Below, one piece after another: positions 1-5,945 of a DNA stretch of 7,820 nucleotides; position 1 is the first letter of the stretch; the number at the start of each line of letters is the position of its first letter. The notes under the pieces were generated by a model, which was not told the DNA's origin, searched no databases, and worked only from the letters and a program-made list of their open reading frames with translations. The DNA comes from Bacillota bacterium. Its GTDB lineage: Bacteria; Bacillota; Clostridia; Christensenellales; Borkfalkiaceae. The position numbers and the translations under genes are program-made. The stretch spans positions 1 through 7,820 of the forward strand of contig QAKO01000029.1 of NCBI GenBank assembly GCA_003343765.1, read 5' to 3'.

Positions 1-33
1 TGTACGCAGTCGTTTCTGCAAACCATTTTAACG

Positions 34-42
34 AAAGGCGGT
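34..42 (+). promoter_or_regulatory. Ribosome binding site of the DUF6062 gene
   Basis: A purine-rich AAAGGCGG stretch lies about 7-9 bases before the ATG at 48 and fixes this start. The reading frame stays open upstream to the window edge, so the ribosome site is the main reason for starting at 48. In the first 47 bases another frame is open and ends with TGA at 49-51, overlapping the ATG as ATGA, and a third ends at 29-31. Either could be the tail of an upstream gene, but too little is visible to call one. Confidence 0.6.
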
Positions 43-47
43 ATCTT

Positions 48-725
48 ATGAATTATCACATCGGAAATATGCTCATTTACCAGGAATTTGTCAGCGGGAA
101 CGATTGTCCGCTCTGCAGGATCCGTTCCATTCTCGAAAAGCGGCTCGTAGAACAATATCTCAATGAATCTGTCATGGAGGACTTCCAGCGCCGCATGGTC
201 AACGAACGCGGTTTCTGTCTGCACCACACCGAAATGATGCATGCGCGCCAAAATAAACTTTCCTTAGCCCTCCAACACATCACCCGCCTGACAACGCTAA
301 AGGGTCAGCTCGAAATCACTGCAGACTCCAAAAAAGCAAAAACTATGGGCGATTTCTTTATACATTCCCACGACACCTGCGTCATCTGCGATAACGTCGA
401 GGTCAATATGATCCGCTACTATAAAACTGTGGCGGAAATGTTCTTCGCCGAAAAAAAATTCAAGGAAATTTTGCTGTCTGTCGACGGATTCTGTCTCGAA
501 CACTTCGGAAGTCTGCTCCGCTATGCCGACTTTGCAAGATCCCGTAAAAAAGATTATATCTACTCCCTTACAAAATTAGAAAAAGAATCCATCGAAAAAC
601 TTCTCGTCGACCTCAACCGCTTCGCCGCAAAACACGACTACCGCAACGCGGATATGCCCTGGAACGGCGCCGATAAAGCTCTCGCCCGCTCTATCATAAA
701 ACTCCATGGAGAACAATCCAAATAG
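48..725 (+). CDS. DUF6062 family protein with duplicated CxxC / CxxH modules
   Basis: This 225-residue soluble protein matches my recollection of the DUF6062 family of Firmicutes, which has no established function. Two similar blocks are directly visible: CPLC at residues 20-23 with GFCLHH at 55-60, and CVIC at 111-114 with GFCLEH at 147-152. The gap from the first Cys of the CxxC to the Cys of the CxxH is 37 residues in one block and 38 in the other. Each block therefore offers three Cys and one His, which suggests (inference) two metal sites, probably zinc, or redox-active thiols. The rest is charged and helix-rich. I see no signal peptide or membrane segment, so a cytoplasmic location is likely. 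The C-terminal third is rich in Lys and Arg. It is separated from the next gene by 125 bp containing that gene's promoter, so it is probably not in the TetR operon. No terminator is evident after its stop. Confidence 0.85.
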   Translation: MNYHIGNMLIYQEFVSGNDCPLCRIRSILEKRLVEQYLNESVMEDFQRRMVNERGFCLHHTEMMHARQNKLSLALQHITRLTTLKGQLEITADSKKAKTMGDFFIHSHDTCVICDNVEVNMIRYYKTVAEMFFAEKKFKEILLSVDGFCLEHFGSLLRYADFARSRKKDYIYSLTKLEKESIEKLLVDLNRFAAKHDYRNADMPWNGADKALARSIIKLHGEQSK

Positions 726-744
726 ATTTTATTCGTTGTTTACT

Positions 745-756
745 CGACATATGTCG
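745..756. promoter_or_regulatory. 12-bp perfect palindrome upstream of the tetR-type promoter (candidate operator)
   Basis: CGACATATGTCG is a perfect inverted repeat ending 19 bases before the -35 box of the TetR-type gene. One further TA/TA pair flanks it after two mismatches. TetR-family proteins usually bind palindromes near their own promoter, so this is a candidate operator, although its place upstream of -35 would also suit an activator site. The link to this regulator is inference. Confidence 0.35.
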
Positions 757-775
757 TATAAAATTTATCAAACCA

Positions 776-804
776 TTGACATACTTTGGAAAATAGAGTA
801 TAAT
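776..804 (+). promoter_or_regulatory. Consensus vegetative (sigma-A/70) promoter for the TetR-glycosyltransferase operon
   Basis: TTGACA at 776-781 and TATAAT at 799-804 are separated by exactly 17 bases, so both hexamers and the spacing match the vegetative consensus. Transcription should start near 811. The -10 box contains the ATG at 803, which therefore cannot be the start of the regulator gene and supports the later start at 851. A direct repeat GTTGAC occurs at 812-817 and 827-832, just after the predicted transcript start, and could be a repressor-binding element. A consensus promoter of this strength normally needs a repressor, which fits the TetR-type product. Confidence 0.85.
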
Positions 805-833
805 GAAAACAGTTGACGGCCTCGACGTTGACA

Positions 834-840
834 AAGGAGT
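834..840 (+). promoter_or_regulatory. Shine-Dalgarno site that sets the TetR-type start at 851
   Basis: AAGGAGT lies 10 bases before the ATG at 851. It is the best ribosome site in this leader. The in-frame ATG at 803 has none and falls inside the -10 box. Confidence 0.8.
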
Positions 841-850
841 GGGCGGAAAA

Positions 851-1438
851 ATGAATAAGAAAGATAAGCGCAGCCGTAAAACAGTCAGCGCCATTCAAAG
901 CACTCTGTTAGAATTACTCTGCACAAAAAGAGTCCAGGAAATTAAAATCGTGGATCTGTGCACGGCGGCAGACATCAATCGTACGACTTTTTACCTGCAC
1001 TTTTCCGGAATAGCCGACGTCCTCGAAGAACTGCGGAGCGAGATCACCGAACGCATTTTTGAAAATATCGATGAAATTGCTGATTTCAATAAACCGAAAA
1101 ACCCTATGCCGTTTTTAAACGTCTGTACTGACGTATTGGAATCTTATCCGCATTTCACCGATTTTGTGCGTATGTCTCAGGATGCGGATATCTTTCTTTC
1201 CAAATTGAAAAAACAGTTTTCTCAATCCATCTGCAAGCACTACCTGGAAACCTGCGGTTCTTGCATGGAAAATGCTGTGTATGTATTCCGTTTTCTCACT
1301 TCGGGAGTCCTTGACACCTATACAGAATGGCTGCAAAGCGACCGCTCTGTATCTTTCGATACCATTTTAAGTCAATGCGCTCCGATCGTCGCCGCCGGTC
1401 AGGAAATTTTAGCCAAAAACACCACCGAAAGTATGTAA
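851..1438 (+). CDS. TetR/AcrR family transcriptional regulator
   Basis: A 195-residue DNA-binding protein starting at the ATG at 851, not the in-frame ATG at 803, which lies in the promoter. Residues 10-60 form the TetR-type N-terminal domain. The helix-turn-helix is at about 31-52, with IKIVDLCTAADINRTTFYLH showing the family pattern of a recognition helix ending in T-T-F-Y-x-H-F. The remaining roughly 135 residues are a helical ligand or dimerisation domain resembling the DhaS-like and related TetR C-terminal types. It holds several cysteines (nucleotide positions about 1225-1265), but the ligand cannot be inferred. The glycosyltransferase gene starts 30 bases after its stop with no terminator between, so the two are probably co-transcribed. 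With the strong promoter and nearby palindrome, autorepression is the simplest model (inference). Confidence 0.9.
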   Translation: MNKKDKRSRKTVSAIQSTLLELLCTKRVQEIKIVDLCTAADINRTTFYLHFSGIADVLEELRSEITERIFENIDEIADFNKPKNPMPFLNVCTDVLESYPHFTDFVRMSQDADIFLSKLKKQFSQSICKHYLETCGSCMENAVYVFRFLTSGVLDTYTEWLQSDRSVSFDTILSQCAPIVAAGQEILAKNTTESM

Positions 1439-1468
1439 CGGCATAAATTTTAATATGGAGAACTCAGA

Positions 1469-2611
1469 ATGCATATTGCCGTCATTGCCGACGTTCTCGG
1501 CGAAGAAAACAACGGAACCTCAATTACCGTAAAAAGACTTATAACAAACTTGAAAAAACGCGGACACGAAGTGCTTGTCGTGGCACCCGGAAATCCCGAC
1601 GAAAAGGATTATTATCCCGTCGATAAAATCGATTTCAAGATCTTTAACGATTATGTCGCCAAAAACGGAGTCGTTCTCGCAAAACCAAACGAAGATCTTC
1701 TCCGTTCCGTGATCGAAAAATCCGACGTCGTACACGCCCTCATGCCCTTCCCGCTCGGACGTTCCGCCGTGCGCATCTGCAATGAAATGCATAAGCCGCT
1801 CACCACTGCCTTCCACGTCCAGCCTGAAAATGTAAGCAGCCATTTCGGATTACAGAAAAGCAAACCAGTCAATTCTTATATCTATAAAAATTTTTTCAAC
1901 GGCTTTTACCGCTTTTCCGATTACATTCATTGTCCCACCGAATTCATTGCCGATCAGCTGCGCCGCCATGGCTACACGCAGGATCTCAGGATCATTTCCA
2001 ACGGCGTTGATCCGGCTTTCGTACCCGGAAACGATCCTAAACCGGATGAATATGCCGATAAGTTCTGCATTTTGTCCACAGGCAGGCTCGTCAAGGAAAA
2101 ATGCCAGAGCGAACTTCTCAAAGCGGCAGCCCTATCCAAATATGCGGACAAGCTTCAGATCTTTCTCGCCGGCGACGGACCTCAGGAAAAACGCTTGCAA
2201 AAACTCGGAAGCAAACTGCCGAATCCGCCTGTCATATCTTTCATGAAAAAAGAGGAACTCATCCGCACGATCCACTTCTGCGATCTCTATGTACATTGCG
2301 CTTACGCGGAAATCGAATCCATCGCCTGCGTGGAAGCAATTACCTGCGGCCTCGTCCCGATCATTGCTGACAGTAAAAAATCCGCCGCAAAATATTTTGC
2401 GCGCAACGAAAGCAATCTTTATCGGGCGGCAAATCCCGAAGATCTCGCCAGAAAAATCGATTATATGATCGAACACCCCGAGGTGCGGCAGACCCAGCGC
2501 GAACAGTATATCCGTTATGCCGAAAAATTCCAGATCGATAAATGCATCGACAAAATGGAAGAAATGTTCGAAGACGCCGTTGCAGGCCGCCATAAGAAAC
2601 AGATCGTTTAA
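1469..2611 (+). CDS. Family 4 glycosyltransferase (GT-B fold)
   Basis: A 380-residue retaining GT4-type glycosyltransferase that should move a sugar from a nucleotide-sugar donor to a lipid or surface glycan. The N-terminal acceptor half opens with a Rossmann strand (MHIAVIADVL) and a GTSITVKRL loop, and carries HVQPEN at about 116-121. The donor-binding half has SNGVD at 177-181, GRLVKEK at 205-211 and GDGP at 235-238. The E-x7-E motif (E281 and E289, within AEIESIACVEA) is the usual phosphate/ribose-binding pair. There is no signal peptide or membrane span, so it is probably a cytoplasmic protein at the membrane face. The general pattern recalls diacylglycerol glucosyltransferases and capsule glycosyltransferases; the acceptor cannot be told from sequence. 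The start has TGGAG 8 bases upstream. It is the second gene of the TetR operon and is followed by a strong hairpin. Confidence 0.9.
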   Translation: MHIAVIADVLGEENNGTSITVKRLITNLKKRGHEVLVVAPGNPDEKDYYPVDKIDFKIFNDYVAKNGVVLAKPNEDLLRSVIEKSDVVHALMPFPLGRSAVRICNEMHKPLTTAFHVQPENVSSHFGLQKSKPVNSYIYKNFFNGFYRFSDYIHCPTEFIADQLRRHGYTQDLRIISNGVDPAFVPGNDPKPDEYADKFCILSTGRLVKEKCQSELLKAAALSKYADKLQIFLAGDGPQEKRLQKLGSKLPNPPVISFMKKEELIRTIHFCDLYVHCAYAEIESIACVEAITCGLVPIIADSKKSAAKYFARNESNLYRAANPEDLARKIDYMIEHPEVRQTQREQYIRYAEKFQIDKCIDKMEEMFEDAVAGRHKKQIV

Positions 2612-2635
2612 TCCTATGTATAAAAACTGTTTAAA

Positions 2636-2659
2636 AAAAACGCCGCCCGCGGCGTTTTT
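2636..2659 (+). terminator. Hairpin terminator (or attenuator) after the glycosyltransferase
   Basis: AAAAACGCCG pairs with CGGCGTTTTT around a CCCG loop, a perfect 10-bp stem. It lies 24 bases after the glycosyltransferase stop. Eight A residues before it and five T after it allow termination on either strand, but both flanking genes are on +. It ends 10 bases before the preferred start of the next gene and would lie inside that gene if the alternative ATG at 2616 were used. Confidence 0.75.
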
Positions 2660-2669
2660 ACAATTTACT

Positions 2670-3317
2670 ATGCCCAATCTTGGGAAACTCACCCTCGCAA
2701 AAGCCGCTTTCCTCTATATGCTCGGAGGTACCCTCGGTACTCTGTGGGAAGTCATTTTCAATGTGTTTTTCCAGATCGCAAACGGGTATACCGTTCAATT
2801 TATCTACTGCAGCGGAAGTCTGTTTACTACCTTTAACCCTGTCTATGGCTTCGGTACGCTCGTCATTGTAATATGTTTGCGGCGTATCCGTAAAAATTGG
2901 CAGGTCTTTCTCTGCGGAGCATTTCTCGGCGGTCTCGTCGAAATACTCCTTTCTCTTTTGGAAGAATCCCTGTTCAGGACCCGTTCCTGGAACTATACAT
3001 CTTGGCCCATGAATATTGCAGGGCGGACTACCATTCCCATCATGATCCTTTGGGGCGCTCTATGCATGGCAGTCATCTTCGCTTTCTGGAAACCTGCCGA
3101 CCGCTTTTTCGAAAAATTACCCCAAAAAACTTTAAAAGTTTTAGGTTGGTGCGCGCTTGTTCTCATTCTCTTTGATCTCGCGCTGACCTGCCTGGCAATT
3201 CTCCGCTATGTCAACAGAACCTCTCCCGCTTTCACAGCTCTCGGAGAGTGGATCGACAAGACTTTCCCCGATTCGTTTATGCGGAAACACTTCCCGAGCA
3301 TGAAAATAAAAAAATAA
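2670..3317 (+). CDS. CmpB-type integral membrane protein (putative ABC-transporter permease family, PF06541-like)
   Basis: A 215-residue membrane protein (from the ATG at 2670) resembling the family annotated as 'putative ABC transporter permease, CmpB'; transport has not been shown for most members. Hydrophobic segments fall at about 11-38, 58-70, 79-97, 121-139 and 157-177. Family signatures are the opening GGTLGTLWEVIF (usually Gly-x-x-Gly-x-x-x-Glu), FNPVYGFGTL at about 55-64, and WNYTSWPMNIAGR followed by a WG at 107-129. The C-terminus is basic (MKIKK). The start is uncertain. The ATG at 2616 sits 4 bases after the glycosyltransferase stop, but its reading frame runs through the hairpin and adds residues unlike the family; the ATG at 2718 would cut into the first span. 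None of the three has a convincing ribosome site. No ATP-binding partner gene is nearby. It may act in the envelope with the glycosyltransferase, but this is only inferred from position. Confidence 0.75.
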   Translation: MPNLGKLTLAKAAFLYMLGGTLGTLWEVIFNVFFQIANGYTVQFIYCSGSLFTTFNPVYGFGTLVIVICLRRIRKNWQVFLCGAFLGGLVEILLSLLEESLFRTRSWNYTSWPMNIAGRTTIPIMILWGALCMAVIFAFWKPADRFFEKLPQKTLKVLGWCALVLILFDLALTCLAILRYVNRTSPAFTALGEWIDKTFPDSFMRKHFPSMKIKK

Positions 3318-3326
3318 ATTTTTTCT

Positions 3327-3366
3327 CCTGGCGCGGACACAGACTGTGTCCGCGCCGGGATTTTTT
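3327..3366 (+). terminator. Strong rho-independent terminator of the CmpB-type gene
   Basis: The 15-base arms 3327-3341 and 3345-3359 pair completely (one G-T pair) around the loop GAC, followed by ATTTTTT. It starts 10 bases after the stop at 3317, as expected for a gene-end terminator. Confidence 0.92.
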
Positions 3367-3618
3367 CGATCAGCTAATACGCCTGCCCGAAACATATCAA
3401 AATCCGATCTCTTACTGCGGCAGATTAAAAATTTTTAGCAAAATCTTTTCAGATCTGCATGATCCGAAAAGATTTTTTAATAAGAGACAAACCGTTTTAA
3501 ACACACTTATACTGCCTGTCTGCATACCGACCAAAAATCGGAAAACAATGTTTTTACCGCTTTCCCACATCCCGTTTAAACTCGCGGTGCTTTTTCATAC
3601 TAAAATCTTTATAAAAAT
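3367..3618. other. Convergent intergenic gap without a credible gene
   Basis: This stretch between the CmpB-type gene and rarA is AT-rich. An open frame at 3248-3700 on + crosses it, but it begins inside the membrane-protein gene, has no ribosome site, and runs through three hairpins, so I do not call it. The notable content is an unassigned hairpin at 3440-3476, a 12-bp AT palindrome TAAAAATTTTTA at 3426-3437, and two similar CCGTTT(T)AAAC words near 3491 and 3571. I see no convincing promoter. Confidence 0.5.
3440..3478 (+). terminator. Second terminator-like hairpin in the convergent gap
   Basis: AAAATCTTTTC (3440-3450) pairs perfectly with GAAAAGATTTT (3466-3476). Inside, GATC/GATC extends the stem around a TGCAT loop after one mismatch. 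The + strand has a T run at 3473-3478, partly within the stem, then AATAAG. It could be a backup terminator for the upstream gene, the end of a small RNA, or a read-through stop. Its strand and owner are not certain. Confidence 0.5.
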
Positions 3619-3652
3619 TGCCCGAGATCGCAAAAATTTGCGACCTCGGGCA
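3609..3652 (-). terminator. Rho-independent terminator of the patatin-rarA operon
   Basis: TGCCCGAG (3619-3626) pairs with CTCGGGCA (3645-3652). After one mismatch an inner stem TCGCAAA/TTTGCGA continues to a tight AA loop. Read on the - strand the hairpin is followed by AATTTTTAT, a proper U tract. It lies about 75 bases after the rarA stop. Confidence 0.88.
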
Positions 3653-3726
3653 TTGTACTCTGTAATGTTACTCTTCCGCCATAGAAGCACTTTCGAATGA
3701 ATGGACACAAAAAACAAAAACAGAAA

Positions 3727-5070
3727 TCAAAAATGCGGATGCTCCTGCGAAGGTTCCGACTGCTCGTCCGTGGGCATCCCTTTGCGGCTGCGGACTTGCA
3801 CGACTGTCTTTTCATACCCATTTCCCTGCGGGCGATAAAACTTTTCGTATTTGAGAGAATCCGGCAGATATTGCTGCTCGACCCAACCGCCGTAACTGTG
3901 CGGATATTTATAGTTTCCGCTCGCCGCTTTCGCCGCCTTATCCCCGTAAGAATTATCTTTCAGATAAGGCGGGATATTGTCATCGCGCACTTCCCGTGCG
4001 GCGCGGCGCGCCCCATCCATTGCCAAAATGACCGAATTGGATTTTTCCGCTTCGCAGACATAGATGATCGCATTGCTCAAAGGGATCAGCCCCTCCGGCG
4101 CACCCAGCTTTTCAAAGGCATACATCGCCGACGTTGCCACGACCAGAGCGTTCGGATCTGCCATTCCGACATCTTCGCTGGAATGTACCACAAGTCTCCG
4201 CAAAATATTCATCGGATCGCAGCCGCCTTCTATCAGACGAAAGGCATAATACAGAGCCGCATTCGAATCACTGCCGCGAAGGCTCTTGCAAAATGCCGAC
4301 AGCATATCGTAATATGTGTCTTCATTGAATGCGAGAGATTTCCGCTGAATCGACTGTTCTGCATCCGAAAGCGTAACATGGATGTGTCCGTCTGCGCCCG
4401 GCGGCGTTGTAAGCACCGCAAGCTCCAACGCATTGTACGCAGTCCGCAAGTCCCCCGCGCTCATCCGCGCAATATGCCCGATCGCCTCTTCATCCACTTC
4501 CGCCTTATACGCCGCCAAGCCCTTCCGCGAAGTCAGCGCACCTTTCAACGCTTCCCGGATATCTTCTTCCGTAAGCCGACGGAATTCAAACACCCGACAC
4601 CGCGATACAATTGCAGGAGTCATGGACGCAAACGGATTTTCCGTCGTCGAGCCGATAAATATAATTGTCCCCTGCTCGATCGCAGGCAGCAAAGAATCCG
4701 ATTGTGTCTTGTTGAACCGATGACATTCGTCCAAAAGAAGATACGTCTTTTTTCCGTAAAGTTTCAGACTGTTGCGCGCATCTTCCACGGCCTTCTTGAC
4801 ATCCGCAACCCCGCTCTGTACCGCGTTCAATTTCACAAAATTTCCGTGCGTCGTCGCCGCTATTATATTTGCCAGCGTCGTCTTGCCGCATCCGGGCGGC
4901 CCCCAGAATATACAGCTCCCCAACCTGTCCAGCCGTATCGCACGGCGCAATAAACTGCCTTCCGCCACGATATGCTTTTGCCCGATAAATTCATCCAGAT
5001 TGTTCGGGCGCATCTTATCTGCCAAAGGCTTCGCATCATATTCATTGTGATTGAGGTCAAATAGATCCAT
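3727..5070 (-). CDS. rarA: Replication-associated recombination protein A (MgsA/RarA, AAA+ ATPase)
   Basis: A 447-residue AAA+ ATPase of the clamp-loader-related RarA/MgsA/WRNIP1 family, which acts at stalled replication forks with single-strand DNA-binding protein. Visible motifs (numbering from the start at 5070): Walker A GPPGCGKTT at about 57-65, Walker B LLLDE at 111-115 followed by CHRFNK, sensor-1 region GSTTENP at 140-146, and the Arg of SRC near 157 as the likely arginine finger. The C-terminal half carries typical family stretches such as EGGCDP and HSSEDVGMADP, then YPHSYGGWVEQQYLP. Length is normal for the family. The last 20 or so residues are a polar tail. The ATG at 5070 is preferred to one at 5097: it has GGAG about 8 bases upstream and begins one base after the patatin stop (TAA-G-ATG), which indicates translational coupling. 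The downstream hairpin at 3619-3652 ends the operon. Confidence 0.95.
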   Translation of the reverse strand: MDLFDLNHNEYDAKPLADKMRPNNLDEFIGQKHIVAEGSLLRRAIRLDRLGSCIFWGPPGCGKTTLANIIAATTHGNFVKLNAVQSGVADVKKAVEDARNSLKLYGKKTYLLLDECHRFNKTQSDSLLPAIEQGTIIFIGSTTENPFASMTPAIVSRCRVFEFRRLTEEDIREALKGALTSRKGLAAYKAEVDEEAIGHIARMSAGDLRTAYNALELAVLTTPPGADGHIHVTLSDAEQSIQRKSLAFNEDTYYDMLSAFCKSLRGSDSNAALYYAFRLIEGGCDPMNILRRLVVHSSEDVGMADPNALVVATSAMYAFEKLGAPEGLIPLSNAIIYVCEAEKSNSVILAMDGARRAAREVRDDNIPPYLKDNSYGDKAAKAASGNYKYPHSYGGWVEQQYLPDSLKYEKFYRPQGNGYEKTVVQVRSRKGMPTDEQSEPSQEHPHF

Positions 5071-5071
5071 C

Positions 5072-5914
5072 TTATTCGCTCCGTTCTGCCTTCGCACCTT
5101 TTTTCAATCTGCGCGGCAATTTTTCACCGCGCATCAGCGCCTTTATGTTTTCCGCATTCTCTTTCCCGAGCCGATACCCGGACTCATACGCCGTCGGATG
5201 ATATTTCATTTTATACTGCGAGATCTGCCCCATGTCCGGCTCCAACCAAAGATCCGCCCGCTCGCTCTTTCTCCTGCAATGATCGCGCGTTCTTTCATAA
5301 TCCATTATATCATACACGCGCGTGATCAGCGACAGTACGTTCGGAACTTTCTCGACACTCCCGCATTTTCCGAGAACATCGACCGCCACAACGACATCCG
5401 CCCCCATCTCGCGCACCTGTTTGACCGGCACCCGACACAAGACTCCGCCGTCTACCAAAAGCATCCCGTCCTTTTCCACAGGTCTGAAAACCGTCGGCAT
5501 CGAACTCGAAGCCAAAATCGCGTCCGTAACGTTTCCCTCCCGAAACGTCTTTAAAGTTCCCGATATCAGATCGACCGAAACACAGCAAAAAGGAATCTTC
5601 AGATCGGAAAAATCACAGTCTTGTAACAGTGAAAGCATCATCTTCCTAACTTTTGTCCACCGCATCAATCCTAATTTGCTCAAAGTCAGAAGTCCCAGAT
5701 CCACAATGTCAAACGCCGACAGCTGTTGAACCGTCTGCTGCATTTCATCCGCACTCATTCCTTTTGCGTAACAGGCACCGATGATACTGCCCATCGACGA
5801 TCCTGAAATAAAATCAGGACGGATCCCTTCCTCTTCCAATGCCTTCAAAAATCCGATATGTGCCACGCCGCGCGCCCCGCCTGCTCCCAGCGCAAGCCCC
5901 AGTTTTCTGTTCAT
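5072..5914 (-). CDS. Patatin-like phospholipase (RssA/YlbK-like serine hydrolase)
   Basis: A 280-residue patatin-family lipid acyl hydrolase with a Ser-Asp catalytic dyad. The oxyanion loop GAGGARG lies at about residues 10-16, the nucleophile elbow G-S-S-M-G at 38-42 (Ser40), and the DGG motif with Asp155 at 155-157. Around them are the expected stretches ARGVAHIGFLKALEE and SSSMPTVFRPV. There is no signal peptide or membrane segment, so it probably acts in the cytoplasm on membrane phospholipids. The natural substrate is unknown for this bacterial subgroup. The C-terminus is strongly basic (RGEKLPRRLKKGAKAERSE) and could touch acidic membranes. GGAG lies about 9-10 bases before the ATG. The rarA gene follows with one base between stop and start, so the two share a transcript. 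It is divergent from the YlbJ-type gene, with only 31 bp between start codons, so its promoter must lie partly within that gene. Confidence 0.92.
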   Translation of the reverse strand: MNRKLGLALGAGGARGVAHIGFLKALEEEGIRPDFISGSSMGSIIGACYAKGMSADEMQQTVQQLSAFDIVDLGLLTLSKLGLMRWTKVRKMMLSLLQDCDFSDLKIPFCCVSVDLISGTLKTFREGNVTDAILASSSMPTVFRPVEKDGMLLVDGGVLCRVPVKQVREMGADVVVAVDVLGKCGSVEKVPNVLSLITRVYDIMDYERTRDHCRRKSERADLWLEPDMGQISQYKMKYHPTAYESGYRLGKENAENIKALMRGEKLPRRLKKGAKAERSE

Positions 5915-5945
5915 AATCTCTTTGCTCCGTTCATATATTTTTAGT

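Noticed and set aside
803..850. Extended N-terminus of the TetR-type regulator from the ATG at 803
   Set aside because: That ATG overlaps the TATAAT box and has no ribosome site. The ATG at 851 has AAGGAGT at good spacing.
2132..2692. - strand open frame of 186 codons opposite the glycosyltransferase
   Set aside because: It lies almost wholly antisense to a well-supported GT4 gene and shows no recognisable motif.
3663..3690. Short - strand ATG-GCG-GAA-GAG-TAA reading frame after rarA
   Set aside because: Only four codons long; it is in a different frame from rarA. A frameshifted rarA tail is possible in principle, but the called rarA end is of normal family length.
3248..3700. + strand open frame of 150 codons across the convergent gap
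   Set aside because: It starts inside the CmpB-type gene, has no ribosome site, crosses two likely terminators and a third hairpin, and its product resembles nothing I know.
3697..4953. Long + strand open frame of 418 codons
   Set aside because: It is antisense to rarA, which has full AAA+ motifs. The translation is Arg/His-rich low-complexity sequence without family features, typical of an opposite-strand shadow.
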